64,000 nucleotides of DNA from Hyphomicrobiales bacterium (lineage in GTDB: Bacteria; Pseudomonadota; Alphaproteobacteria; Rhizobiales; Rhizobiaceae): assembly GCA_900472575.1 (NCBI GenBank), contig UCIV01000033.1, forward strand, positions 124,001-188,000, read 5' to 3'. This document shows positions 42,425-51,484 of this stretch, piece after piece (within the stretch, counting starts at the first letter, position 1; each line of letters begins with the position of its first letter). The position numbers were made by a program, and so were the translations under genes. A model generated the notes under the pieces. The model searched no databases. It was not told the origin of the DNA and saw only the letters and a program-made list of their open reading frames with translations.

Positions 42425-43729
42425 TCAGACTTCTTCCTTGCCTGACAGGAAGATGCAGGCAAGCGTGATTAGAGCGGCAACAAGCAGGTAGTAGCCGACA
42501 TAGGCCATGCCGTAGTTAGCCTGCAGGTAGGTGGCGATATAGGGGGCCAGGGAGGCGCCAAATATGCCAGCCATGTTGAAGGTGATCGACGAGCCGGTAT
42601 AGCGCACCGTGGTCGGAAATGGTGCGGCCAGCGCCGTACCGATCAGGCCGTAAGTCATGCCCATGAGGACCATGGCCAGAATCACGAACAGGAAGATCAT
42701 GCCTTCGCCGTTGGTCATCAAGGCCGGCAGGAGGAACGAGAAGGCTGCAATCAGCGCGCTGGTGAGGATCAGCATTTCGCGTCGGCCGTAACGCTCTGCG
42801 AGCTTGCCGATTACGACGATGAAGATACCGAAGACAACAGATCCGAGAAGCTGGACTTCCAGCGCATCCAGGAACGGCATCTTCAGAACCTTGACGTTGT
42901 AGGACAGAAGATAGGCCGTGCCGATGTAGAACAGCACGAAAGTGGCAAGTGCTACGAATGTGCCGAGTACGAGGCTACGCTTATGCTTGCGGAAGAGTTC
43001 CGCGACGGGCACTTCGACGCGTTCATGGCTGTCTATTGCCTTCTGGAATGCCGGGGTCTCGGTAATCGTAAGGCGAACCCAAAGGCCGACAGCGACCAGT
43101 ATTATCGATGCGATGAAGGGAACGCGCCAGCCCCAGCTGAGCAGCGCTTCCTGCGACATGAAATGCAGGAGGATCCAGAATACGCCGGAGGACAGGAACA
43201 GGCCTAGCGGGGCGCCGAGCTGCGGGAACATGCCGTACCAGCTGCGCTTGCCCGGAGGAGCGTTTTCGGTGGCCAGTAGAACCGCGCCACCCCATTCGCC
43301 GCCGAGACCGAAGCCCTGGCCGAAACGGCAAAGCGCCAGAAGCAGCGGTGCGACGACGCCAATCTGTTCATAGGTCGGCAGAAGGCCGATCACGACCGTG
43401 GAAACACCCATGGTCAGCAATGCGGCTACCAGCGTCGTCTTGCGGCCGATACGATCACCGTAATGGCCGAACACGATCGCGCCGAGCGGGCGTGCAAAGA
43501 ATGCGATGGAGAAGGTTGCGAAAGATGCGAGAAGCGCGCTCGTGGGGTCGCTGCCGGGGAAGAACAGCGTCGGGAACACCAGGACGGCGGCGGTCGCATA
43601 AACATAAAAATCGAAAAACTCGATCGTCGTGCCGACCACGCTGGCCGTCAGGACTTGTGCAGGAGAGTTCGTTGCAACAGGCGCTAACGGCTCAGCAGAC
43701 GGCGAAGCGGAGGGCGTCGCGTTAGTCAT
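42425..43729 (-). CDS. MFS transporter, metabolite:H+ symporter (MHS) type
   Basis: A 434-residue twelve-helix major facilitator. The IEFFDFYVYATAAVLVFPTLFF first helix, FGHYGDRIGRKTTL loop and RFGQGFGLGGEWGGAVLLATENAP segment are signatures of the MHS family (ProP, KgtP, ShiA, citrate/dicarboxylate carriers), so it should import an organic acid or osmolyte with protons. It sits on the opposite strand between murB and ddlB, where many rhizobia have nothing or a short gap, and has its own terminator. Substrate unknown. Confidence 0.9.
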   Translation of the reverse strand: MTNATPSASPSAEPLAPVATNSPAQVLTASVVGTTIEFFDFYVYATAAVLVFPTLFFPGSDPTSALLASFATFSIAFFARPLGAIVFGHYGDRIGRKTTLVAALLTMGVSTVVIGLLPTYEQIGVVAPLLLALCRFGQGFGLGGEWGGAVLLATENAPPGKRSWYGMFPQLGAPLGLFLSSGVFWILLHFMSQEALLSWGWRVPFIASIILVAVGLWVRLTITETPAFQKAIDSHERVEVPVAELFRKHKRSLVLGTFVALATFVLFYIGTAYLLSYNVKVLKMPFLDALEVQLLGSVVFGIFIVVIGKLAERYGRREMLILTSALIAAFSFLLPALMTNGEGMIFLFVILAMVLMGMTYGLIGTALAAPFPTTVRYTGSSITFNMAGIFGASLAPYIATYLQANYGMAYVGYYLLVAALITLACIFLSGKEEV

Positions 43730-44112
43730 ACTGATTCCAGTTCAGAAAAGGTTTTTATATGGCTCTTGGGAGGGCCGCATGCGCAGTATCGTAATTTTAT
43801 GGCGACCGAAACCCTTTCTGTCGCAATAAATGCAAAAAAAACAGGTCTTGCGAAGAATCATGCGACGAGCTGAGACGTCCCGCAGGAAAGGGAGTGCGCC
43901 ATGATCTGTGATTTCCTCAAGTGTCGCGTTAACTATTTCCTTCGTAATTTTATCCTTTGTTTTCAGTGTATTGGGCTGTCTCGTTAAGCAAAGTAAACGA
44001 TTTGTTAACCATTTTGCTGCACCAATGAGGGACGAGTTCGGTGAGAGTCGCTGGCCGCAAGAGGCGGGAGAGGTTCGAAATCCGGGAGTTGTTCTTTTTC
44101 AAGAGGTGATGG
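43730..44112. other. Divergent promoter region between MFS gene and ddlB
   Basis: About 380 bases, AT-rich in the centre (43935-44020), containing the promoter of ddlB-ftsQ-ftsA and that of the MFS gene. CtrA-like half-sites at 43984-44010 are listed separately. A small ATG frame at 43901 onward (plus strand) lacks support as a protein. Confidence 0.55.
43984..44010. promoter_or_regulatory. Candidate CtrA-like half-site array upstream of ddlB-ftsQ-ftsA
   Basis: TTAA at 43984-43987, TAAA at 43994-43997 and TTAA at 44005-44008 are spaced by six and seven bases. Each adjacent pair is one mismatch from the CtrA consensus TTAA-N6/7-TTAA. The array lies 103-129 bases before ddlB. Control of ftsQA or ftsZ by CtrA is known in Caulobacter and other alphaproteobacteria; binding here is an inference. 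Confidence 0.3.
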
Positions 44113-45039
44113 ATGAGTGGCAAGCACGTGGCTGTTCTGATGGGAGGGTTTTCCTCCGAGCGGCCTGTCAGCCTGTCGTCCGGCAAGGCTTGTGCGGATG
44201 CGCTTGAGGGCGAAGGTTATCGGGTGACGCGTGTCGACGTCGGGCGTGACGTCGGTTCGGTGCTGGCTGGTCTTCGGCCCGATGTTGCATTTAACGCTCT
44301 TCATGGTCCCTTCGGCGAAGACGGGACTATCCAGGGTGTGCTCGAATACCTGGAAATTCCTTACACGCATTCGGGTGTGCTGGCCTCTGCGTTGGCCATG
44401 GATAAGGCTCAGGCAAAGCATGTTGCCAAGGCTGCAGGCGTGCCTGTTGCCGATGCGCTTGTCATGGATCGCAAGGATTTCACCAATGTTCATCCCATGC
44501 GTGCGCCCTATGTGGTCAAGCCGGTTCGTGAGGGGTCTTCTTTCGGTGTTGTGATCGTTCGTGAGGATCAGTCCCATCCGCCGCAGATCGTGACGTCGCC
44601 TGAATGGCGCTACGGCGACGAGGTGATGGTCGAGCGTTATGTCTATGGTCGTGAGCTGACCTGTGGGGTCATGAATGGTCAGGCTCTCGGTGTCACGGAA
44701 GTCGTCCCGACTGGTCCGGGATTCTACGATTACGACGCCAAGTATGTTGCTGGTGGTTCAAAACACGTCATTCCGGCGCAGATTTCACCGAATATTTACC
44801 AAAAAATACAAGCATGGGCGGTCAAGGCGCACGAGGCTATCGGTTGCCGTGGCGTGAGTCGCTCCGACTTTCGCTTCGATGATCGGTTCTCCGGTGAAGG
44901 TGAAGTCATCTGGCTTGAGGTCAATACCCAGCCTGGAATGACCCCGACATCTCTCGTGCCTGAAATGGCTGCTCATGCGGGTTATTCCTTCGGTGAGCTT
45001 GTTCGCTGGATGGTGGAGGACGCTTCTTGTCTACGGTGA
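44113..45039 (+). CDS. ddlB: D-alanine--D-alanine ligase
   Basis: A 308-residue ATP-grasp ligase that makes the D-Ala-D-Ala dipeptide used by MurF. The N-terminal HVAVLMGGFSSERPVSLSSG, HGPFGEDGTIQGVLE, YVVKPVREGSSFGVVIV and the C-terminal EVNTQPGMTPTSLVPEMA are all DdlB landmarks. AGAGG lies about seven bases before ATG 44113. It starts the second half of the dcw cluster and overlaps ftsQ by 13 bases. Confidence 0.96.
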   Translation: MSGKHVAVLMGGFSSERPVSLSSGKACADALEGEGYRVTRVDVGRDVGSVLAGLRPDVAFNALHGPFGEDGTIQGVLEYLEIPYTHSGVLASALAMDKAQAKHVAKAAGVPVADALVMDRKDFTNVHPMRAPYVVKPVREGSSFGVVIVREDQSHPPQIVTSPEWRYGDEVMVERYVYGRELTCGVMNGQALGVTEVVPTGPGFYDYDAKYVAGGSKHVIPAQISPNIYQKIQAWAVKAHEAIGCRGVSRSDFRFDDRFSGEGEVIWLEVNTQPGMTPTSLVPEMAAHAGYSFGELVRWMVEDASCLR

Positions 45040-45959
45040 TCGGCAAAATGGCTGGTGGATCGCATCGTCGCGCTGCTTCCGGCGTGGTGGGCGCTGACGA
45101 TCGTCGCGTTCTGCCGCGGCCGCTGCGTCGCGTCGTGCGCTTTGCGGTCAGTCTTGCCACCGGCAGGATCGATATTCCGGCGCATGCCGGCACGCTGTCC
45201 ACCTTCGCGTTTTTCGCTGCCGTAGGTCTCTATGGCATGTCTCTCGGTGGTCACGGTCATGTTGTGGCCCAGTCCACAACTGCCGCGGTCGGATTCGCGA
45301 TCGAAGACGTTCGGGTCTCGGGTAACGATCAGACTTCGGAAATCGACATTCTTCAGCTTCTCGGTCTCGATGGCACGACGTCACTGGTTGCTCTGGATAT
45401 CGATGCCGCAAGGCGCAAGCTGTCCGAGCTGCCTTGGGTCGAATATGCGGAAGTGCGCAAGGTTTATCCGCGCACGATCGAGGTCATGCTCAAGGAGCGC
45501 AAGGCTTTCGCCATCTGGCAGCACGGATCTGAACTTTCGCTGATCGAAAAGAACGGATCGGTTATCGCGCCACTCAAGGACAACAAGTTTGCCTCCTTGC
45601 CCCTGTTCGTCGGTCGTGATGCAGAGATTGCTGCCGCATCCTTCGCGCAGGAAATGGACAAGTGGCCTGAGATTGCAAGCCGCGTGCGGGCCTATGTCCG
45701 GGTTTCCAGCCGCCGTTGGGATCTGCATCTCGATAACGGCATCGTTCTCAAACTTCCGGAAGAGCGTATCCCGTCTGCTCTGGCTCTCTTGTCCAAACTG
45801 GAAAAAGAGCAGGGTGTGCTGGAGCGCGATGTCGCTGCGGTAGACCTTCGTCTTGAAGATCGCACAACCATTCAATTGACTTCCGCTGCGGTGGAGCGTC
45901 GTGAGCAAGCGCTCGACGCTCGCACCAAGGCCCTGAAAAAAGCTGGAGCGAAATCGTGA
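45027..45959 (+). CDS. ftsQ: Cell division protein FtsQ
   Basis: A 310-residue bitopic divisome protein. A long basic cytoplasmic N-terminus (about 55 residues) precedes a transmembrane helix (TLSTFAFFAAVGLYGM), a POTRA domain (FAIEDVRVSGNDQTSEIDIL through WVEYAEVRKVYPRTIEVMLKER) and the FtsQ/DivIB C-terminal domain. The start is unusual: TTG 45027 has GGAGGA six bases upstream, whereas the in-frame GTG at 45036, which would give a GTGA overlap with ddlB, is 15 bases from it, too far. TTG is therefore preferred. It overlaps ftsA by four bases. Confidence 0.92.
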   Translation: MSTVIGKMAGGSHRRAASGVVGADDRRVLPRPLRRVVRFAVSLATGRIDIPAHAGTLSTFAFFAAVGLYGMSLGGHGHVVAQSTTAAVGFAIEDVRVSGNDQTSEIDILQLLGLDGTTSLVALDIDAARRKLSELPWVEYAEVRKVYPRTIEVMLKERKAFAIWQHGSELSLIEKNGSVIAPLKDNKFASLPLFVGRDAEIAAASFAQEMDKWPEIASRVRAYVRVSSRRWDLHLDNGIVLKLPEERIPSALALLSKLEKEQGVLERDVAAVDLRLEDRTTIQLTSAAVERREQALDARTKALKKAGAKS

Positions 45960-47287
45960 ATATGTTCGGTTCCTCCCAATTCGGTATGCCGCGTATGAAG
46001 CCCCTGTCATCGAAGCGCAGCCACGTCGTGTCGGTTCTGGATATCGGATCGACCAAGGTCGTGTGCATGATTGCCCGCCTCACTCCGCGCCAGGAAAGCC
46101 AAATCCTTCCGGGCCGCACGCATCACATCGAGATCATCGGCATCGGCCATCAGCGTTCACGTGGCGTGAAGTCAGGTGTGATCGCCGACCTCGATGCAGC
46201 CGAAAGCGTTATCCGGCTTGCCGTCGACGCTGCCGAGCGCATGGCTGGCCTCACCGTCGACAGCCTGATCGTCAACGTTTCCGCCGGCCGTCTGGCAAGC
46301 GATGTCTATACTGCGACCATCGATCTTGGTGGCCAGGAAGTCGAGAATTCCGATCTTCGCAAGGTTCTGGTGGCGGCAAGCAACCAGTCGCAGCGGCATG
46401 ATCGCGCCATCCTTCACTCGCTGCCCACCGGCTTCTCGCTGGATGGCGAGCGCGGCATCCGTGATCCGCTGTCGATGTATGGCGATGAACTGGGTGTCGA
46501 CATGCATTTCGTCACCGCTGAACGCATCACGCTGAAAAACCTCGAGCTTTGCGTCAATCGTGCGCATCTATCGGTCGAGGGCATGGTGGCTACACCTTAT
46601 GCCAGCGGTCTTGCTGCCCTGGTCGACGACGAAGTAGAACTCGGCTGCGCAGCCATCGACATGGGCGGCGGCACGACGACGATCTCCGTTTTCTGCGAAG
46701 GCAAGCTCGTTCATACGGATGCAATCGGTCTTGGTGGCCATCATGTCACAACTGATCTGGCGCGAGGCCTATCGACTCGGATAGAAGATGCCGAGCGCAT
46801 GAAAGTCGTACATGGTTCGGCACTCGCCAATGGTGGCGATGAACGTGACGTGATCTCCGTACCGCCGATCGGCGAGGATGATCGCGATCAGCCGACCCAG
46901 GTGCCGCGCTCGCTGGTTACCCGTATCGTTGGCGCCCGCATCGAAGAGACGCTGGAGCTTATTCGTGACCGCATCCAGAAGTCGGGTTTCAGCCCGATTG
47001 TCGGAAAGCGGGTCGTATTGACGGGTGGCGCCAGCCAGCTGACCGGCCTGCCGGAAACGGCACGGCGGATTCTCGCCCGCAATGTTCGCATCGGTCGTCC
47101 GATGGGTGTCTCCGGTCTTCCGGCGGCAGCCAAGGGCCCGGCGTTCTCCACCGCAGTGGGACTGATCATCTATCCGCAGGTGGCGGATATGGAAACGCAT
47201 GCATCGCAGGGCGGCCTCATCGGTTCGTTCGGCAACGGAACCGGTCGTTTGGCCCGCATGGGACAGTGGCTGAAAGAGAGTTTTTGA
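45956..47287 (+). CDS. ftsA: Cell division protein FtsA
   Basis: A 443-residue actin-like ATPase that tethers FtsZ to the membrane. VVSVLDIGSTKVVCMIARL (phosphate 1), GCAAIDMGGGTTTISVF (phosphate 2) and VVLTGGASQLTGLPE (adenosine motif) are present, and the C-terminal GRLARMGQWLKESF is the amphipathic membrane-targeting helix. GTG 45956 is taken as start because GGAG lies seven bases upstream and it overlaps the ftsQ stop as GTGA; ATG 45962 is the alternative. Confidence 0.95.
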   Translation: MNMFGSSQFGMPRMKPLSSKRSHVVSVLDIGSTKVVCMIARLTPRQESQILPGRTHHIEIIGIGHQRSRGVKSGVIADLDAAESVIRLAVDAAERMAGLTVDSLIVNVSAGRLASDVYTATIDLGGQEVENSDLRKVLVAASNQSQRHDRAILHSLPTGFSLDGERGIRDPLSMYGDELGVDMHFVTAERITLKNLELCVNRAHLSVEGMVATPYASGLAALVDDEVELGCAAIDMGGGTTTISVFCEGKLVHTDAIGLGGHHVTTDLARGLSTRIEDAERMKVVHGSALANGGDERDVISVPPIGEDDRDQPTQVPRSLVTRIVGARIEETLELIRDRIQKSGFSPIVGKRVVLTGGASQLTGLPETARRILARNVRIGRPMGVSGLPAAAKGPAFSTAVGLIIYPQVADMETHASQGGLIGSFGNGTGRLARMGQWLKESF

Positions 47288-47376
47288 CCAGGGGGACAGC
47301 CCCTCCCTTGTCAAAGTGAATTGGAAAAGAATTGGTCAGCTCGGCGACGCGACCAAAAGCAGAAGGAAAAGGTACA

Positions 47377-49131
47377 ATGACGATCAAGCTGAACAAGCCT
47401 GACATCACCGAGCTGAAGCCTCGGATCACTGTTTTCGGCGTGGGTGGCGGCGGCGGTAACGCCGTCAACAACATGATCACTGCCGGGCTCGAAGGCGTCG
47501 ATTTCGTCGTTGCCAATACCGATGCCCAGGCACTGACCATGACCAAGGCCGAGCGCATCATCCAGATGGGTGTGCAGGTCACCGAAGGTCTCGGTGCCGG
47601 CTCGCAGCCGGAAGTCGGCCGCGCTGCCGCTGAAGAATGCCTCGATGAGATCATCGATCATCTCAACGGCACCCACATGTGCTTCGTGACCGCAGGCATG
47701 GGTGGTGGTACCGGTACCGGTGCTGCTCCGGTCGTTGCGCAGGCTGCCCGCAACAAGGGCATCCTGACAGTCGGCGTCGTCACCAAGCCGTTCCACTTCG
47801 AAGGCGGTCGCCGCATGCGTCTGGCCGAGCAGGGTATTCAGGAACTGCAGAAGTCGGTCGACACGCTGATCGTCATTCCGAATCAGAACCTGTTCCGTAT
47901 CGCCAATGACAAGACGACCTTTGCCGACGCATTCGCGATGGCCGACCAGGTTCTCTATTCGGGCGTTGCCTGCATCACCGACCTGATGGTCAAGGAAGGC
48001 CTGATCAACCTCGACTTCGCTGACGTTCGCTCTGTCATGCGCGAGATGGGCCGTGCAATGATGGGTACGGGCGAAGCTTCCGGTTCGGGCCGCGCTCTGC
48101 AGGCTGCCGAAGCCGCGATCGCCAACCCGCTGCTCGACGAGACCTCGATGAAGGGCGCTCAGGGCCTGCTGATCTCGATCACCGGTGGTCGCGACCTTAC
48201 TCTCTTCGAAGTCGACGAAGCGGCTACCCGTATTCGCGAAGAAGTCGATCCGGATGCCAACATCATCCTCGGTGCGACCTTCGATGAAGCACTTGAAGGC
48301 CTCATCCGCGTCTCCGTCGTTGCAACCGGTATCGATCGCGCTCATGGCGAAGTCGACCTGCGTGCCGCTGAAATGCGCGCCGCTCAGAAGCCGATTATCC
48401 GTCCTTCCGCGGCCGTTGCTCCGGCTCCGGCCGCAGCTCAGCCTGTCATGATGCAGGCCCCCCAGGCACCGAAGGCTGCCGACCCGATCGCAGAGACTAT
48501 CCGCCAGGCGGAAGCTGAAATGGAACAGGTTCTTGCAATCCCGACGCCCGTTGCTCCGGCACCGCAGCCGCAGCAGGACGAGTTCCGTCCGCAGAGCCGT
48601 CTCTTCGCAGCTCCGGTTGCAGAAGCTCCGGCTCCCGCACCGGTCATGACCCGTCCGGTTCAGCCGGCACCTCAGCCGGCTCCGGCTTACCATCAGCCGG
48701 CGCCCGCCGCTGCACCGGTTATGAGCCAGCCGGCTCCTCGCATGGCACAGCCGGTTCAGCATGAGCCTGTTTATCGCGAACCTGTCATGGAGCCGGTTCG
48801 CATGCCGAAGGTGGAAGATTTTCCGCCGGTCGTGAAGGCTGAGATGGAACATCGCGCCCAGGCGACGGCCCATGTTCAGGAAGAGCGTGGACCGATGGGC
48901 CTCCTGAAGCGGATTACCAATTCGCTCGGTCGCCGGGAAGAGGAAGAGCAGGTCCAGTCGGACATGACGGCTTCGGCTCCTGTTCCCCAGCGTCGTCCGC
49001 TTTCGGCAGAAGCCAGCCTCTATGCCCCGCGTCGCGGGAATCTCGATGACCGTGGGCGTGTTGCTCCGCAGGCGAGCCACGAGGACGATCAGCTCGAAAT
49101 TCCGGCCTTCCTGCGCCGCCAGTCGAACTGA
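47377..49131 (+). CDS. ftsZ: Cell division GTPase FtsZ
   Basis: A 584-residue tubulin homolog forming the Z-ring. The GTP-binding domain starts with ITVFGVGGGGGNAVNNMI; the tubulin signature GGGTGTG is at 109-115, with NTDAQAL and FADAFAMAD following. Residues from about 338 to 570 are a long linker rich in Pro, Ala and Gln, and the conserved C-terminal peptide LEIPAFLRRQ binds FtsA and other partners. The linker far exceeds that of E. coli FtsZ (383 aa in total) and is typical of Rhizobiaceae FtsZ1. ATG 47377 follows AGAAGGAAAAGG; a longer frame to 47332 is rejected. Confidence 0.97.
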   Translation: MTIKLNKPDITELKPRITVFGVGGGGGNAVNNMITAGLEGVDFVVANTDAQALTMTKAERIIQMGVQVTEGLGAGSQPEVGRAAAEECLDEIIDHLNGTHMCFVTAGMGGGTGTGAAPVVAQAARNKGILTVGVVTKPFHFEGGRRMRLAEQGIQELQKSVDTLIVIPNQNLFRIANDKTTFADAFAMADQVLYSGVACITDLMVKEGLINLDFADVRSVMREMGRAMMGTGEASGSGRALQAAEAAIANPLLDETSMKGAQGLLISITGGRDLTLFEVDEAATRIREEVDPDANIILGATFDEALEGLIRVSVVATGIDRAHGEVDLRAAEMRAAQKPIIRPSAAVAPAPAAAQPVMMQAPQAPKAADPIAETIRQAEAEMEQVLAIPTPVAPAPQPQQDEFRPQSRLFAAPVAEAPAPAPVMTRPVQPAPQPAPAYHQPAPAAAPVMSQPAPRMAQPVQHEPVYREPVMEPVRMPKVEDFPPVVKAEMEHRAQATAHVQEERGPMGLLKRITNSLGRREEEEQVQSDMTASAPVPQRRPLSAEASLYAPRRGNLDDRGRVAPQASHEDDQLEIPAFLRRQSN

Positions 49132-49157
49132 GTTAACGGCGTATAACAAAGTTGAAG

Positions 49158-49188
49158 AGGCCCGGGTGATCAGCATCCGGGCCTTTTT
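49158..49188 (+). terminator. Intrinsic terminator of ftsZ
   Basis: AGGCCCGG (49158-49165) and CCGGGCCT (49177-49184) form a GC-rich stem around an 11-base loop, followed by TTTT, 27 bases after the ftsZ stop. Confidence 0.9.
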
Positions 49189-49438
49189 AAGTTGAGCATA
49201 TTAACTGTGGAAAAATAACCTTTCCAATCAGATGTTTACGCGATGAAAAGTATGTCGCGGCCAAGGATGGTGACGTTGTTAGAAAACCGTAACAATCCGA
49301 AACGAACAGTGATTTGGAAACAGCGTAGAGCATGCGTATTTAGACGCTGACAGAGTTGGAACAATTCGTTCGTTTCAACGGAATGCGAATACGGACCTGC
49401 TGATCACGGGTGCGACGGAATCAAGAAGGCTTACGTTA

Positions 49439-50398
49439 ATGACAATTGGATTGCTCGGATTTCAGGCAACGATTGCTGCTCCGGTTACGTTGAGCGGCAT
49501 CGGTGTGCATTCCGGAGCGCCGGTGATGATTACGTTCCAGCCTGCGGAAGCCGGAACCGGTATTGTGTTCAGCCGTAATCTCGAAGACGGCACTTCGGTC
49601 GAATATCGTGCCGTGTCGTCGCAGGTCGGCCCGACGGATCTCTGCACCGTGCTCGGCGTGTCGCCAGTCAAGTGGGTTGCGACCATCGAGCATGTCATGG
49701 CTGCGCTCTATGCGATGGGCATCGACAACATCATCGTCGAAGTCGATGGTGCCGAAATGCCGATCATGGACGGCAGCTCCTATCCCTTCATCGAGGCGAT
49801 CGAACAGGTCGGCACGGTCAATCTCGGGATCAAGCGTCGTTACATTCGCGTCATCAAGCCGGTGCGAATCGAATCAGGCGCATCCTGGTCCGAGTTCCGC
49901 CCCTATGACGGCACCCGATTCGAAGTGGAAATCGATTTCCCGTCTTCGTTGATTGGTCGTCAGAGCTGGAAGGGTGACCTGACTGCTGCAACTTTCAAGT
50001 CCGAGCTTTCGCGCGCTCGCACCTTCGGCTTCATGCGTGACGTCGAGCGTCTGTGGGCTGCAGGTTATGCACTTGGGTCTTCGCTGGAAAACTCGGTCGT
50101 GATTTCCGACGATGAAACTGTCGTGAACGTCGAAGGCCTGCGTTACGCCAAGGATGAGTTCGTTCGTCACAAGACGCTGGATGCCGTTGGCGATCTGGCT
50201 CTTGCAGGAGCGCAGTTCATTGGTTGCTACCGCTCCTATCGCGGCGGACACAAGATGAATGCAAATGCGCTGAAGGCTCTTCTGAGCGACTCGACCGCCT
50301 ATGAAGTGGTCGAGGCCCCGTCTTCTGTTGCCACACGTGTTCGTGCTGGTGAGTTCGTTCCCGTCAGCATGACGGAATGTGCTCCCTGGTTTGCCTGA
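49439..50398 (+). CDS. lpxC: UDP-3-O-acyl-N-acetylglucosamine deacetylase
   Basis: A 319-residue zinc deacetylase catalysing the committed step of lipid A synthesis. The metal ligands are His85 (IEHVMAAL) and His244/Asp248 (RHKTLDAVGD), with general base Glu84 and the conserved His of GGHKMN at 271. DGSSYPFIEAI and YRSYRGGHKMN match LpxC. It stands about 310 bases after ftsZ behind a terminator and ahead of its own, so it is an independent unit, an arrangement shared with many proteobacteria where lpxC follows ftsZ. The 250-base gap upstream is AT-rich and otherwise unremarkable. Confidence 0.96.
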   Translation: MTIGLLGFQATIAAPVTLSGIGVHSGAPVMITFQPAEAGTGIVFSRNLEDGTSVEYRAVSSQVGPTDLCTVLGVSPVKWVATIEHVMAALYAMGIDNIIVEVDGAEMPIMDGSSYPFIEAIEQVGTVNLGIKRRYIRVIKPVRIESGASWSEFRPYDGTRFEVEIDFPSSLIGRQSWKGDLTAATFKSELSRARTFGFMRDVERLWAAGYALGSSLENSVVISDDETVVNVEGLRYAKDEFVRHKTLDAVGDLALAGAQFIGCYRSYRGGHKMNANALKALLSDSTAYEVVEAPSSVATRVRAGEFVPVSMTECAPWFA

Positions 50399-50420
50399 AT
50401 TTTATAATCTCCGTCAGACT

Positions 50421-50448
50421 GGCCGTTCCGCAAGGAGCGGCCTTTTTC
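50421..50448 (+). terminator. Intrinsic terminator of lpxC
   Basis: Nine-base arms at 50421-50429 and 50434-50442 pair with one G-U and a GCAA loop, followed by a run of five T, 22 bases after the lpxC stop. Confidence 0.9.
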
Positions 50449-50590
50449 TTTTCATAAAAGGCACTTGCTGGCAGTGATCGCCACAAAAATGCATTAATGC
50501 CGACCCATTGCGTTGCCCTGACCATGCTTTTATGGCTAGTACGCCGCTGGGCACGAGTAGTTTCACGCGGGGACGATCAGGGACTGTCGG

Positions 50591-51457
50591 ATGGCTGATG
50601 GAAAGTCTGTAGAAATGCGTAGCTTTACGAGGATCGGCCTCCTGGCGATTGCACTCATCGGGACCGGGGTTGGCTTGGCTTCATGCCAATCCGACAAGGA
50701 CATCGATATAACGAAGCTTGGCTTCGAAGCCGAGTCCCCGGAGATATTGTATAATCAGGGCCTTGCGAACATGAAGGCCGGCAACATGGCCGAAGCTGGG
50801 CGCAAGTTCGATGCTATCGACAAGCAGAACCCGTTTACCGAATGGGGCCGCAAGGCGCTTGTGATGAGCACTTTCGTCAAGCAGCGCATGGGCCGTAACG
50901 ACGATGCGATCTCGGTCGGTAACCGTTATCTCAGCCAGTATCCGAAGTCGCAGGACTCGGCCTATGTCCAGTATCTGGTTGGCCTTTCGTATTCCAAGCA
51001 GATTTCCGACGTGACGCAGGACCAGAAGGCCGCGGCAAATACGATCGCTGCGATGAGCAAGGTCGTAAACGATTATCCGAACTCGGAATATGTCGAGGAT
51101 GCGCAGGCGAAGATTCGATTCGCACGCGACCAGATGGCCGGCAAGGAAATGCAGATCGGCCGTTATTATCTCGAGCGTAAAGAATACCTTGCCGCCATCC
51201 AGCGTTTTCGCAATGTTGTCGAAACCTATCCCAACACCAATCAGGTGGAAGAGGCTTTGGCGCGTCTGACCGAGACCTATTATCGTATGGGCATCGTAGA
51301 AGAGGCGCAGACGGCTGCAGCGGTGCTTGGACGGAACTATCCGGACAGTCAGTGGTATGCCGATAGCTACAAGCTGCTGCATTCAGGTGGTGTCGAGCCG
51401 CGCGAAAACAGGGGGTCCTGGATCTCGCGCGCCGGTGCCAAGCTCATCGGCGCCTGA
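50591..51457 (+). CDS. bamD: Outer membrane assembly lipoprotein BamD
   Basis: A 288-residue TPR lipoprotein (ComL/YfiO family) of the BAM complex that inserts beta-barrel proteins into the outer membrane. The signal ends in the lipobox GLASC, followed by TPR-like helical pairs such as ILYNQGLANMKAGNMAEAGRKF and YVQYLVGLSYSKQI. ATG 50591 has AGGGA seven bases upstream; the ATG at 50615 would give a more standard lipoprotein signal with a shorter N-terminus and may be the true start. recN follows 27 bases downstream. Confidence 0.94.
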   Translation: MADGKSVEMRSFTRIGLLAIALIGTGVGLASCQSDKDIDITKLGFEAESPEILYNQGLANMKAGNMAEAGRKFDAIDKQNPFTEWGRKALVMSTFVKQRMGRNDDAISVGNRYLSQYPKSQDSAYVQYLVGLSYSKQISDVTQDQKAAANTIAAMSKVVNDYPNSEYVEDAQAKIRFARDQMAGKEMQIGRYYLERKEYLAAIQRFRNVVETYPNTNQVEEALARLTETYYRMGIVEEAQTAAAVLGRNYPDSQWYADSYKLLHSGGVEPRENRGSWISRAGAKLIGA

Positions 51458-51484
51458 GAGACCAGAGGTCAATAACGAGGCCAC

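Noticed and set aside
47311..49176. A 621-codon open frame on the minus strand opposite ftsZ
   Set aside because: It is antisense to ftsZ along its length, has low-complexity Arg/His/Leu-rich sequence, and arises from the codon bias of a GC-rich gene.
49201..49220. TTAA near the lpxC promoter as a CtrA site
   Set aside because: The second half-site is missing at six- or seven-base spacing.
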